A stretch of DNA of 64,000 nucleotides. Source: Massilia sp. BSC265. GTDB lineage: Bacteria > Pseudomonadota > Gammaproteobacteria > Burkholderiales > Burkholderiaceae_D. The position numbers were made by a program, and so were the translations under genes. The stretch is taken from positions 496,001-560,000 of the forward strand of contig NZ_JPXI01000033.1 of assembly GCF_000740675.1 (NCBI RefSeq), written 5' to 3'. The notes below the pieces were generated by a model, which ran no database searches, had not been told where the DNA came from, and worked only from the letters and a program-made list of their open reading frames with translations. This document shows, in pieces, positions 55,463 through 64,000 of this stretch (position 1 is the first letter of the stretch; each line of letters opens with the position of its first letter).

Positions 55463-57628
55463 TTACAAGGACTGCTCCCACACCAGGCGCCACGTCGGGC
55501 GCATCCGGAAGACGGTCGCGCGTTCGAGCGGCCTGCTTCCCTCGTACGCCAGTCGTTCCAGGTAGTCCCGCTGCGACAGGCCGGCCACGGACAGGCGCAG
55601 CCGCGATTTGGCGCCGTGCTTCCATACCGCATACAGGTCGAGCTGGCGCCGGCTGCCGTCGTCGCTGAAAATCAGCGCGCTCGCGCGGCTGGCGACGCGT
55701 CCACGGTAGCTGTAGGTAGCGCCCAGGTCGACCCGGCTGGCCGCCGCGGCGTAGTCCAGCCCGAGATTGCCGCTGTAGGCCGGCTGGCCTTCGATGCGGT
55801 TGTCCGGCCCCGGCACGCTGTCCAGCCGCGACCAGTTGCGCGCCAGGTTGAGGCGCCCCGCCAGCGCGCCGCGCGTCAGCTTGCCTTCGAACTCGACGCC
55901 GCGCACCGTCGCGCTGCCCGCGTTGTCGGGCATGGCGGTCCATACGCCCCGGTTTTCGACGATGCGCGCCAGCGTGATGTCGCGGATGCGCTTGTGGAAC
56001 ACGCTGACGCTCACCATGTCTGCCGCGCCGAAGTAGCGCTCCCAGGCCAGGTCGACTGCCAGGGCAAGCTCCGGCCGCAGCCTGGGGTTGCCCTGCTGGT
56101 CCGGGTTGGTGGCGTTGTTGTTGTTGTCGACCGTGTAGCGGCGCGGCATCAGCTGGACGATGTTCGGGGCCTTGTAGGTGCGGCTCACAGCCAGGCGGAC
56201 TGCGTCGCGCGGCCCGCTCGGCCCCACCTGGTCCTCGGGTCGCTGCGGCTTGTACAGCATCTGGAACACCGGACTCCAGGCGCCCGCATCGACATCGACC
56301 GGCGTATCGGCATTGCCTTCGCCCGTCGTATGCAGGTCTTCGCGGCGCAGGCCGGCATAGGCGGACCAGCCAGGGCCGAGGTCCCACTCATCCTGGATGA
56401 AGAAGGCACTGCGTTCCACGCTGGCGCGGTAGTCCTCGTCGCTGGACAACAGCAGGCCGCCGCCAGGGTCGACATGCCGTTCGCGCCGGTACTCGCTGCG
56501 GCCCTTGCGGCCGAACTCCCAGCCGGCCGCCAGGGAATGGCTGCCCCACAAGGGGCGGCGCCAGCTGCCGCTGAAGGTCCATTCGCGTTCACGGGGGCCG
56601 GAAGCCACCAGGTGGGATTCGAGCAGCCGGTCCTGCACATCCATGCTGCGGTAGACGAAGTCGGCCTCGCGCCTCATGTGAAAGCCGGACAGCTTGGCGG
56701 CAAGGCGGGCGCCGCCGTCCAGCCTGCGCGTCCAGGCCAGGTCGGCGTAGGCGTGCAGCGGACGGGTCCCGAAGCGCTGGACCGCATGGGGGAAGGCCGT
56801 CGGCCGGCCGATCTCGGTGCTTTCGTCTTCGCGCTTGACGTTGTCGATGTGGCGCCTGCGCAGGTAGCCCTGGGCACTGATGCTGTCGCGCGTGGAGGGC
56901 TGCCAGGTCATGCGCGGCGCCAGCTCGAGGATGTCCTCGACCTGGCGGTCGGTCCAGGCCGTGCGGCGCAGCAGCAGGGGATCCGATCCTGTTTCGGTGC
57001 TCAGGGCCGCGATCGGATTCAGGTTGCGCTTCACCGTCGCGGCCACGGTGTAGGCGAGCGTTCCCGTGCGGCCGCTGTGCTGGGCCAGCAGCTGCGGCGC
57101 CGCCTGCCCCCCGAGGAAGGCGCTGCCTGCCTTGAACTCGTTGGCGCCCTCGCTCTTTGCCGGGCCGGCGCGCCGCATGATCACATTGATCGCCCCGGCC
57201 ACGGCCTGGCTGCTGGTCTCGGCGGTGGCGGCGCGCCCGATCTCGATGCGCTCGATGAGCTCCGGACTGATCGATTCGAGCGAGAAGCCGCCGGGAGCAG
57301 GCAGGCCGTTGAGCAGGATCGCCACATAGCCGCTGCCCATGCCGCGCATGCGGATGGCGGCTTCCTTGCCGGGGCCGGCGTCGAGCGTGATGCCGGGCTG
57401 GCGTTTCAGCACGTCGACCAGGCTGGCGTCGCCATGGCGCAGGATCTCGTCGCGCCCGACGATGATGGCGGTGGTGGTCGATTGCGCGCGGCTGTCCGCC
57501 GCGCCGGCGCTGACCAGCACCTGCTGGATGCTCTGCTGGACAAGCTGCGGGTCCGCGGTTTGGGCAGATGCACAGGTGTGCGCTGCCAGCAGCAGCGCGC
57601 CCGCGCTGCCGGTTCGAATGAATTGCAT
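55463..57628 (-). CDS. TonB-dependent outer-membrane receptor
   Basis: This 721-residue receptor has a signal peptide (about 1-22, MQFIRTGSAGALLLAAHTCASA), a plug with LVDVLKRQPGITLDAGPGKEAAIRMRGMGSGYVAILLNGLPA and RIEIGRAATAETSSQAVAGAINVIMRRA, and a barrel domain ending in a C-terminal Leu (WEQSL) rather than the usual Phe. The ATG at 57628 is used; the open frame upstream shadows dacB. It is read eight bases after dacB in the same direction, so the two are an operon. The substrate is unknown. Confidence 0.87.
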   Translation of the reverse strand: MQFIRTGSAGALLLAAHTCASAQTADPQLVQQSIQQVLVSAGAADSRAQSTTTAIIVGRDEILRHGDASLVDVLKRQPGITLDAGPGKEAAIRMRGMGSGYVAILLNGLPAPGGFSLESISPELIERIEIGRAATAETSSQAVAGAINVIMRRAGPAKSEGANEFKAGSAFLGGQAAPQLLAQHSGRTGTLAYTVAATVKRNLNPIAALSTETGSDPLLLRRTAWTDRQVEDILELAPRMTWQPSTRDSISAQGYLRRRHIDNVKREDESTEIGRPTAFPHAVQRFGTRPLHAYADLAWTRRLDGGARLAAKLSGFHMRREADFVYRSMDVQDRLLESHLVASGPREREWTFSGSWRRPLWGSHSLAAGWEFGRKGRSEYRRERHVDPGGGLLLSSDEDYRASVERSAFFIQDEWDLGPGWSAYAGLRREDLHTTGEGNADTPVDVDAGAWSPVFQMLYKPQRPEDQVGPSGPRDAVRLAVSRTYKAPNIVQLMPRRYTVDNNNNATNPDQQGNPRLRPELALAVDLAWERYFGAADMVSVSVFHKRIRDITLARIVENRGVWTAMPDNAGSATVRGVEFEGKLTRGALAGRLNLARNWSRLDSVPGPDNRIEGQPAYSGNLGLDYAAAASRVDLGATYSYRGRVASRASALIFSDDGSRRQLDLYAVWKHGAKSRLRLSVAGLSQRDYLERLAYEGSRPLERATVFRMRPTWRLVWEQSL

Positions 57629-57636
57629 GGTATGGC

Positions 57637-59124
57637 TCAGTAAGTAGGGTGAATGGTCGGGGTTTCGGGTGCGGTGACCTTTCCCTCCGCGACCCAAAGA
57701 ATCAGCTGGTCCAGCACCGCCCTGCCCCTGCCTTCGTCGGCCTGCGGGTCGTTGACGAAGGCAGTCACGATCCAGTCCTGCCCGCGCCGGTCGCGCACGT
57801 AGCCGGCCAGCGCCGCCACGTCGCGCAGGGTGCCGGTCTTCATGCGCGCATTGCCCGCCGCAGGGCTGAGCTTCAAGCGGTTCCTCATCGTCCCGTCCAG
57901 CGCCACGATGGGCAGGCTGGCGGCGAATTCCGGATACCAGCGGCTCGCCGCCGCCGACTTCAGCAAGGCCGCCAGCTGTGCCGCACTGAGCCGCTCGATG
58001 CGGGACAGTCCGGAGCCGTTCTCGATGACCATGCCGGCGGGATCGACACCCTGCGCAGCGACCCAGTCGATGACACGCCGGCGCGCGCGTTCGAGCGTCG
58101 GCTGCCGGGCGCCCTCGCCTGCCATGGCGCCCATGGTCAGGTACAGCATGCGCGCCTTGACCGCGTGCGAATCCTTGTTGATGTCGCGGATCGTCTCGGC
58201 CAGGGTCTCGGACTGGCGCTCGGCGAGCACGGTGGCGCGGGCCGGGACCTTGCCCTCGCGGGCCCGGCCACGCCACTGTCCGCCCATCTCTTCCCACAGC
58301 GCACGGACCAGGCGTTCGAGGTACAGGTCGCGATCGATGGTGTTCAGTTCCACGGTCTTGCTGCAGTCGCGCGGGAAGCTCCCGCCCAGGACGATGCGCA
58401 CGGCGCCGCCCTCGTCCTCTTCGACCTTCGGCCGCTGCCACGTCTCTTGCCAGTCACGGCAGGGAAGCTCGTTGAGCGTCATCCGGTTCAGCACGGACAC
58501 CCCGGACAGCGGCGGCGTGACCTGCACGGCCACCTTCGCCCCATCCGAGGACAGCGTGTAGGCGACCAGGTTGTCCGACACCGCCAGCGCGTCGGGAATG
58601 ACGTTATAGGACGCGTCCGGCGTGTCGTCGAAAGGAGGCCTCCCGATGTCGAGCCGGGTCGGCTGGAACAGCGTCCGGTCCAGCACCAGGTCTCCCGCGA
58701 TGGAGACGATGCCGCTGTTGCGCAGGCTGCGCAGCATGCTGCCCACCCGCTCCCAGCTCAGGTTCGGATCGCCGCCGCCCAGCAGGTACAGGTCGCCTTT
58801 CAGCTCACCGTTCTCCAGCCTCGCATCCGAGAGCATGGCCGTGGTCCAGCGGTGCGCCGGGCCCAAGGTATCGAGGGCGGCCAGGGTCGTCACCAGCTTC
58901 ATGGCCGAGGCAGGATTGGTGACGCGGTGCGCGTCCAGCGCATGCGGCGCCGGCACGCCGGCCAGGGGAGCGATCTGGTAGCTCAGCGCATCGACGGGAA
59001 GGCCCTGGCGCGCCAATTCCTGCAGGACCGCGGCGGGCGGGGTAGCGCCGGCGTGCGCCGCCAGGACGATGACTGCGCAGACGGCGCTTGCGGTTCGGAT
59101 GATCCGGTGGAGGAAGATGGGCAT
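57637..59124 (-). CDS. dacB: D-alanyl-D-alanine carboxypeptidase/endopeptidase (PBP4, DacB)
   Basis: This 495-residue class C penicillin-binding protein trims and cuts peptidoglycan cross-links. Motifs are SxxK (NPASAMK, Ser73-Lys76), the domain II insertion, an SxN-equivalent ENGSGLSR and KTG (MKTGTL, about 442). The signal peptide ends near residue 27 (AHAGA). The length is usual. It is divergent from the LytS-type kinase and is followed by the TonB receptor after eight bases. Confidence 0.93.
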   Translation of the reverse strand: MPIFLHRIIRTASAVCAVIVLAAHAGATPPAAVLQELARQGLPVDALSYQIAPLAGVPAPHALDAHRVTNPASAMKLVTTLAALDTLGPAHRWTTAMLSDARLENGELKGDLYLLGGGDPNLSWERVGSMLRSLRNSGIVSIAGDLVLDRTLFQPTRLDIGRPPFDDTPDASYNVIPDALAVSDNLVAYTLSSDGAKVAVQVTPPLSGVSVLNRMTLNELPCRDWQETWQRPKVEEDEGGAVRIVLGGSFPRDCSKTVELNTIDRDLYLERLVRALWEEMGGQWRGRAREGKVPARATVLAERQSETLAETIRDINKDSHAVKARMLYLTMGAMAGEGARQPTLERARRRVIDWVAAQGVDPAGMVIENGSGLSRIERLSAAQLAALLKSAAASRWYPEFAASLPIVALDGTMRNRLKLSPAAGNARMKTGTLRDVAALAGYVRDRRGQDWIVTAFVNDPQADEGRGRAVLDQLILWVAEGKVTAPETPTIHPTY

Positions 59125-59268
59125 GGGCTTCGCTTATCGTGTCGAACCTGCCCATTTTGCGCACCGTCCCGCCGGCCGCCATCACAAATGTGACGAACTC
59201 CCGGTTCCATGTGATGGCCTCCTCCGGCGCCGGGTCTGGCGTCAAGACGGCGCTGCTATACTTTTCCG

Positions 59269-60369
59269 ATGACGTCTTTCCTCTATCGCATCCAACCCTT
59301 CGCCAGGATCGTGGTGTCCATGGTCTGCCTGTGGACGGCCATCAGCGTGCTCGGCGCACTCCAGACCTACAGCGACAACCTGCGCGCCGGCGTCTCCAGC
59401 CACTATCCGGCTTTGCTGGCCACCTGGTTCATCGAGTACGCCGTGCCCTTGATCGTCCTGAGCTGCATCCTGTGCATCGCGCTCACGCGCTGGCCGGCGC
59501 TGCTCGCGCGCCCGCGCAACGTGGTGGCGATGTTCGCGGGCCTGGCCCTGCTGTTCCAGCCCGCCCAGTGGACCTACATGGCCTGGCAGCGCGGGCTGCT
59601 GCAGATCGCCAGTGTCGAGGACGCCTGGCAGCTCTTGATGAAGATGCTGCTGGTGGGCTGGTTCTCGACCACCGGCACCTTCGCCGCGATCCTGGCCTTC
59701 TTCTACTGGCGCCAGGCCAAGGAGCGCGAGCTGGCATGGCAACGCTCGCAGACCGACATGCTCAACCTGCGCCTGGCGCTCGAGGAACAGCGCATGCTGG
59801 CCCTGCGTGCCCAGCTCGAACCGCATTTCCTGTTCAACGCCCTGAACGCGATCAGCGCCCTGGTGCGCAGCGACGACAAGCTTCTCGCCCTGCAGGGCAT
59901 CGGGCTCCTGAGCGAGCTGCTGCGCTATGTGCTGTCCGCGAGTAGCGGAAACGCGACCACCGTCGCCGCCGAGCTGCGCTTCGTGCAGGACTACCTGGCC
60001 CTGCAGCGCCTGCGCTACGGCGAGCGCCTGCACATGCACATCGACGGCGCCGGCGACGGCCTGGAAAACATCGAATGCCCGCCGCTGCTGCTGCAGCCGC
60101 TGGTCGAGAACGCGCTGCGGCACGACCTCGACTGCAGCGAGGGGCCGAGCGACATCCACCTCTCCTTTATCCGGGAAGACGACGCGCTGCTGGTGCGGGT
60201 GGCGAATCCGGCGCGCTGCGATGCCCCGGCCAATCCCGGCGCCGGCCTGGGACTCGCGAATACCCGCGACCGGCTGCGGCTGATGCATCCCGAGGCTTCG
60301 CTGCACGCCGGGCGGCAGGGCGAACGCTTCGTCGCCGAAGTCCGCCTGCCATTGGTGCCGGTGGACTGA
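59269..60369 (+). CDS. LytS-type sensor histidine kinase
   Basis: This 366-residue kinase has four or so membrane helices (about 12-30, 55-72, 85-103, 125-147), a coiled coil and a His_kinase domain with phospho-His186 in QLEPHFLFNALNAIS, an LRYVLS helix, and an ATPase with GLGLANTRDRLRL. This class pairs with LytTR regulators. The sensor has no large periplasmic domain. Four bases separate it from the LytTR gene, a two-component pair. It is divergent from dacB. Confidence 0.93.
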   Translation: MTSFLYRIQPFARIVVSMVCLWTAISVLGALQTYSDNLRAGVSSHYPALLATWFIEYAVPLIVLSCILCIALTRWPALLARPRNVVAMFAGLALLFQPAQWTYMAWQRGLLQIASVEDAWQLLMKMLLVGWFSTTGTFAAILAFFYWRQAKERELAWQRSQTDMLNLRLALEEQRMLALRAQLEPHFLFNALNAISALVRSDDKLLALQGIGLLSELLRYVLSASSGNATTVAAELRFVQDYLALQRLRYGERLHMHIDGAGDGLENIECPPLLLQPLVENALRHDLDCSEGPSDIHLSFIREDDALLVRVANPARCDAPANPGAGLGLANTRDRLRLMHPEASLHAGRQGERFVAEVRLPLVPVD

Positions 60370-60373
60370 ACCC

Positions 60374-61141
60374 ATGCCCATCCGCTACCTGATCGTCGAC
60401 GATGAAATGCCGGGCCGGACCAATCTGCGCCTGGCCATGGCCGCCCATCCCGACTGGCAGCTGGCCGGCGAATGCGGCGGGGCCGCGTCGGCGCGCGCCG
60501 CCCTGGCGAGCATGGACGTCGACCTGGTGTTCCTCGACATCCAGATGCCGGGACAGTCCGGCCTGGCGCTGGCCCGTGAGCTCAGCCGCCTGCCCGAGCC
60601 GCCGCTGGTCGTTTTCGTCACCGCCTACAGCGAGCATGCGATCGACGCCTTCGAGGTGCATGCCCTCGACTACCTGCTCAAGCCGCTCGACGATGCGCGG
60701 CTGGCGCAAGCCGTCGCGCGCGCAGGGAGCATGCTGCGCCAGCGCCAGCGCGAAGCCTATGGCGCCGCGCTGCGCAGCTATGTGGATGCCGATGGCGCAC
60801 AGCAGCTGGAAACGATCAGCGTGCGCTCGGTCGGCCGCATCGAACAGGTGAAGGTGAGCGAGATCCTGCGGATCGAATCGGCGGGCAACTACGTCGAGCT
60901 GCGCCTGGCCGGGCGCACCGTCCTGCACCGGATGACGCTCAGCCGCCTGGAGAGCCTGCTGGGGCCGGGAGAATTCGTGCGCGTGCACCGGGGGACGATC
61001 GTGCGGCGCAGCCAGATCGCCGGCATGGAGAACCGTGGCGACGGCAGCTACTGGCTGAGCCTGCGCAATGGTGAAACGGTGGCCGTCAGCGAGCGCTATG
61101 CGGGCGCGCTGAAGGCCATCCTGATGCGCAGGGACGCCTGA
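60374..61141 (+). CDS. LytTR-type response regulator
   Basis: This 255-residue regulator has a receiver domain (DD pocket at 9-10, phospho-Asp55 in VFLDIQMPG, Lys in YLLKPL) and a C-terminal LytTR DNA-binding domain (about 145-245: ILRIESAGNYVELRLAGRTVLHRMTLSRLESLLGPGEFVRVHRGTIV). It is the partner of the preceding kinase. LytTR regulators typically control surface, competence or exoproduct genes; the target is unknown. It converges with the OmpR-type sensor kinase gene. Confidence 0.94.
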   Translation: MPIRYLIVDDEMPGRTNLRLAMAAHPDWQLAGECGGAASARAALASMDVDLVFLDIQMPGQSGLALARELSRLPEPPLVVFVTAYSEHAIDAFEVHALDYLLKPLDDARLAQAVARAGSMLRQRQREAYGAALRSYVDADGAQQLETISVRSVGRIEQVKVSEILRIESAGNYVELRLAGRTVLHRMTLSRLESLLGPGEFVRVHRGTIVRRSQIAGMENRGDGSYWLSLRNGETVAVSERYAGALKAILMRRDA

Positions 61142-61156
61142 TCGGATCCTCAGTCC

Positions 61157-62542
61157 TCAAGCATCCTGCTGCCTGAAGCAGACGGTGGCCGACAGGCCGC
61201 CGAGCCGTTCCGACTGGCCGAGCGCCAGGGTGGCGCCGTGGCGTTCGGCGATCGCCTTGATGATTGCCAGCCCCAGCCCGCTGCCTGCCGCTTCGCTGCC
61301 CGCCACGCGGTAGAAACGGTCGAACACGCGCTCGCGTTCTTCGGGCGGAATGCCGGGGCCGCTGTCCTCGACCGTGACGGTGACGGTGCAGCCTTCTTTA
61401 CCGCTGTCGGTGCGCACCGAGATGTCGGCGGTGCCGCCCGCCGGGGTGTATTTGATCGCATTGTCCACCAGGTTGCGCAGCAGGATGTGCAGTGCATCCG
61501 GATGCCCTTCCACCGTGGCAGGGTCGGCGTGGTGGATGCCGACGTCGACGCCCTTGGCGGCGGCCACGCCGGCCAGGTCGGCCACGGTGCGGCGCGCCAG
61601 GTCGGCCAGGTCGACCGGACGGGAGACGGTGCCGGCGGCGGCGGTGGCTTCCTGGCGCGCCAGCACCAGCAGTTGCTCGACCAGGCGGGTGGCGCGGTCG
61701 ATGCCCGCAGTCAGGCGCGACACGGCGAGCTTGCGCGCTTCCGGCGTGTCGGCGCGGTCCAGGCTCTGGGCCTGCAGCCGCAGCGCCGCCAGCGGTGTGC
61801 GCAGCTCGTGCGCGGCGTCGGCCACGAAAGTCTGCTGGGCGTCAAAAGCGGTCTGCACGCGCCCGAACAGCAGGTTCAGTTCCTGCACCAGCGGCCGCAC
61901 CTCGTCCGGCAGGCCGGCTTCCGACACCGGCGACAGGTCGTCGGCCTGGCGCGAAGCGACTTGCGAACGCACCCGCGCCACCGGGTCGAGCGAGCCGCTC
62001 ACCACCCACCACACGACCAGCATCAGGATCGGCATCATGACGGCGATCGGGCCGAGCGTGCGCAGTGCCAGGTTGCCGGCCATGTTGCGGCGTACGGCCA
62101 GGTCCTGGGCCACCTGCACGGTCTGGTTCTCGCTCTGGATCGAGAACACGCGGTAGACGGTGCCGTTGGCCTTGACGTTGGAGAAGCCCAGCACCGCGCG
62201 CTGCGGCAGCCGGGCGCGCGAGACGCTGTGGAAGACCTGCACCCCGTCGGGCGACCACATCTGCACCACCATGTCGTCGTTGCCGCTGCCGGCATTGGCC
62301 TCGTTCTTGGCCTGGAGCCGCTGCTGCGCCTCGATGTTCGACAGCGGCGTGCTCGAGCGCAGCGACAGCGCCATCTGCTGCATGTGGTAGTCGAAGATCT
62401 GGTCGGCGTCGTGCAGAGCCGTGCGGTAGGCGATCGAGGCTTGCGCCAGGGCGGCGATGGTGATCGCCGCCAGCAGGTACCACAAGAGGCGCCCGCGCAG
62501 GGAGTGCGTCACGTTGGACCTGAGCTTGGCCCTGAATTTCAT
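61157..62542 (-). CDS. Two-component sensor histidine kinase (QseC/TctE-like)
   Basis: This 461-residue kinase has a membrane helix (about 18-38), a periplasmic sensor (about 40-155), a second helix (about 163-183), then a HAMP-like linker and HisKA with His245 in ADAAHELRTPLAALRLQAQSL. The ATPase domain includes RNLVDNAIKYTP and GSGLGLAIIKAIAERHG. It overlaps the response-regulator gene by four bases (ATGA) and is its partner. The input signal is unknown; position after degQ suggests envelope stress. Confidence 0.93.
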   Translation of the reverse strand: MKFRAKLRSNVTHSLRGRLLWYLLAAITIAALAQASIAYRTALHDADQIFDYHMQQMALSLRSSTPLSNIEAQQRLQAKNEANAGSGNDDMVVQMWSPDGVQVFHSVSRARLPQRAVLGFSNVKANGTVYRVFSIQSENQTVQVAQDLAVRRNMAGNLALRTLGPIAVMMPILMLVVWWVVSGSLDPVARVRSQVASRQADDLSPVSEAGLPDEVRPLVQELNLLFGRVQTAFDAQQTFVADAAHELRTPLAALRLQAQSLDRADTPEARKLAVSRLTAGIDRATRLVEQLLVLARQEATAAAGTVSRPVDLADLARRTVADLAGVAAAKGVDVGIHHADPATVEGHPDALHILLRNLVDNAIKYTPAGGTADISVRTDSGKEGCTVTVTVEDSGPGIPPEERERVFDRFYRVAGSEAAGSGLGLAIIKAIAERHGATLALGQSERLGGLSATVCFRQQDA

Positions 62543-63201
62543 GCCTTGGGTACCATGTAGCCGACGCCGCGGACGTTCTGGATCAGGTCACTGCCCAGCT
62601 TCTTGCGCAGGCCGTGGATGTAGACTTCCACCGCGTTGCTGGAGACTTCGTCGCGCCAGCTGTACAGCTTTTCCTCCAGCTGGGCGCGCGACAGCACGGC
62701 GCCGGGCCGCGCCACCAGGGCTTCCAGCACGGCCCATTCGCGCGCGGAGAGCGCGACCTGGCTGCCGTCGACCAGCACTTCGCGGGTGGCGGGATTGATC
62801 GAGATGTTCTTGTATTCGAAGACGGGCTCGGCGCGCCCGGCGGCGCGGCGCAGCAACGCACGGATGCGCGCCAGCAGTTCGTCGAGGTCGTAGGGTTTGA
62901 GGACGTAGTCGTCGGCGCCGGCGTCCAGCCCGGCGATGCGCTGGGCCACCGAATCGCGCGCGGTGGCGACCAGCACGGGAGTGCGGTCCTTGCGGCTGCG
63001 CATCGAGCGCAGCACGTCGAGGCCGTCCTTGCGCGGCAGGCCAAGGTCGAGCAGGACCAGGTCGTAGTTCTGGTTCTGCATCAGGGCCGTGTCGGCCATT
63101 TCGCCGTCCTTGACCCAATCGACGGCGTAGTGCTCGGCCCGCAAGAGGTCGAGCACCACTTCGCCGATCATCGTATCGTCTTCTACCAGCAGTAAGCGCA
63201 T
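62539..63201 (-). CDS. OmpR-family response regulator (QseB/TctD-like)
   Basis: This 220-residue regulator has a receiver domain (LLLVEDDTM, phospho-Asp52 in LVLLDLGLPRKDG, the Lys in VLKPYD) and a C-terminal winged helix (about 125-218: ISINPATREVLVDG...SSNAVEVYIHGLRKKLGSDLIQNVRGVGYM). It is coupled to the kinase gene by a 4-base overlap. The order degQ-regulator-kinase suggests control of the protease or of envelope stress genes, but this is inference. Confidence 0.94.
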   Translation of the reverse strand: MRLLLVEDDTMIGEVVLDLLRAEHYAVDWVKDGEMADTALMQNQNYDLVLLDLGLPRKDGLDVLRSMRSRKDRTPVLVATARDSVAQRIAGLDAGADDYVLKPYDLDELLARIRALLRRAAGRAEPVFEYKNISINPATREVLVDGSQVALSAREWAVLEALVARPGAVLSRAQLEEKLYSWRDEVSSNAVEVYIHGLRKKLGSDLIQNVRGVGYMVPKA

Positions 63202-63247
63202 GAATTCCCTGTCGTTGATACCAGCCGGTCGAGGACGCTACGCTTCC

Positions 63248-64000
63248 TTAGCCAATCCGCACTGGAATGAAGATTCTTTCATTTCCGCGCTGGATCAGCA
63301 AGGCCACCGACTTGCCGGCCTTCGACACCACCTCGCGGACCTGGTCGAGCGAGTTGACCGTGCGGCCATTGACCGCCACGAGCACGTCGCCCGGCTCGAT
63401 ACCTTTGCCCGCCGCCGCGCCGCGCGCGTCCTCGATCACCAGCCCCGATGCGATGCCGCTCTGGCGGCGCTCGATCGGCTCGAGCGGACGCAGGACCAGG
63501 CCCAGCTTGGCGCCATGGTTATCGCCGCTCGCGGCCAGCTCCTCCGGCACGCTGCGCTTGCCTTTCTCGGTGGCGTCGCCGAGGACGGCCTCGATGCGCA
63601 CCAGCTTGCCGTCGCGCCAGACGTCGAGCGCGACGCGCTCGCCCGGCTTGGACAGCGAGACGTTGCTCGACAGGTCGCCCGGCGACACGATGGTCTGGCC
63701 GTTCAGGCGACGGATGATGTCACCCGAGCGCAGGCCGGCGCGCTCGGCCGGGCCGCCGCGCTCGACGTTGGCGATCAGGACGCCTTCCGGCGCATCCAGG
63801 CCGAACGAGTCGGCGAATTCCTGGCCGATCGGCTGCACGTTCACGCCCAGCTTGGCATGCTGCACCTTGCCGGTGGCCATGATCTGGTCCTTGATCTTGA
63901 CCGCGATGTCGATCGGGATCGAGAAGGACAGGCCCTGGTAGCCGCCGGTCTGGCTGTAGATCTGCGAGTTGATGCCCACCACTTCGCCGCGGGTGTTGAA
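63248..64000 (-). CDS. degQ: DegP/DegQ-type serine protease, C-terminal part (partial)
   Basis: The 5' part of the gene lies past the right edge. The visible 250 residues begin at the end of the protease domain (FNTRGEVVGINSQIYSQTGGYQGLSFSIP) and continue with two PDZ domains (LGVNVQPIGQEFADSFGL...GGPAERAGLRSGDIIRRLNG and SGLVIEDARGAAAGKGIEPGDVLVAVNG). That is the Do/DegQ/MucD layout of periplasmic quality-control proteases. It precedes a regulator/kinase pair in the same direction, 46 bases away. Confidence 0.92.
   Translation of the reverse strand, partial: FNTRGEVVGINSQIYSQTGGYQGLSFSIPIDIAVKIKDQIMATGKVQHAKLGVNVQPIGQEFADSFGLDAPEGVLIANVERGGPAERAGLRSGDIIRRLNGQTIVSPGDLSSNVSLSKPGERVALDVWRDGKLVRIEAVLGDATEKGKRSVPEELAASGDNHGAKLGLVLRPLEPIERRQSGIASGLVIEDARGAAAGKGIEPGDVLVAVNGRTVNSLDQVREVVSKAGKSVALLIQRGNERIFIPVRIG

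Noticed and set aside
55463..58441. N-terminal extension of the TonB receptor upstream of 57628
   Set aside because: The extension overlaps dacB in another frame and has Arg/Gly/Pro-rich, non-conserved residues; the signal peptide begins at 57628.

Overview
The window is a GC-rich (roughly two-thirds G+C) bacterial chromosome segment. Gene content and gene order (mutS; bamC and dapA; pyrG-kdsA-eno-ftsB; a PHP phosphatase near yciO and an M50 protease; a dnaE2 polymerase; many sensor kinases and TonB receptors) point to a betaproteobacterium of the Oxalobacteraceae, most likely the Massilia/Telluria/Duganella group. The placement is an inference from protein character, not from a search. About 64 protein genes are packed on both strands. 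I saw no rRNA, tRNA, insertion sequence, prophage or CRISPR array.

Layout: 1-3.5 kb holds the mutS tail, a decayed metallophosphoesterase-like exoprotein, slyD, the ribosomal oxygenase roxA and a DUF7931 gene. 3.5-13 kb holds a repeat-built Ala-rich lipoprotein with a palindromic leader, then mostly minus-strand housekeeping genes (bamC, dapA, methyltransferase, M50 protease, yciO-like, htpX, csp, PHP phosphatase), a lipoprotein/FlgO pair and a hydrolase. 13-17.3 kb holds a gamma-carbonic anhydrase, hslO, dps with a palindromic operator candidate, an orphan antidote gene, a palindrome-rich gap and a lone PAAR protein. 17.3-21.7 kb is the pyrG-kdsA-eno-ftsB cluster. 22-31.6 kb is envelope-related: DUF898, M48 protease, YaiO-type barrel, reductase/TetR pair, PBP1A, cytochrome c and DUF4139.

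31.7-38 kb is a signalling stretch: chemoreceptor, AraC regulator, an unknown 92-residue protein, GAF protein, hybrid kinase and PilZ. 38-43.4 kb has gluconokinase, a DUF6624 protein and dnaE2, whose upstream region carries a clear LexA box shared with a divergent PhzF-family gene. 43.4-50 kb has an M61 peptidase, a stand-alone clpP, an ECF-like sigma factor, a PH-domain protein and a TonB receptor. 50-54.1 kb has a KaiC-like double ATPase overlapping a hybrid kinase, then a Gln-rich protein coupled to a 32-residue membrane peptide, and an orphan Xre/MbcA/ParS-type antitoxin. 54-64 kb has a LivK-type binding protein, a TonB receptor behind dacB, a LytS/LytTR pair, and a degQ-regulator-kinase set running off the end.

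The most interesting points are the LexA-controlled dnaE2/PhzF divergence (with the usual PhzF catalytic glutamate apparently replaced), the KaiC-kinase pair, the tiny coupled membrane peptide, the two orphan antitoxins, the pseudo-phosphoesterase and several strong dyad operators in short intergenic gaps.
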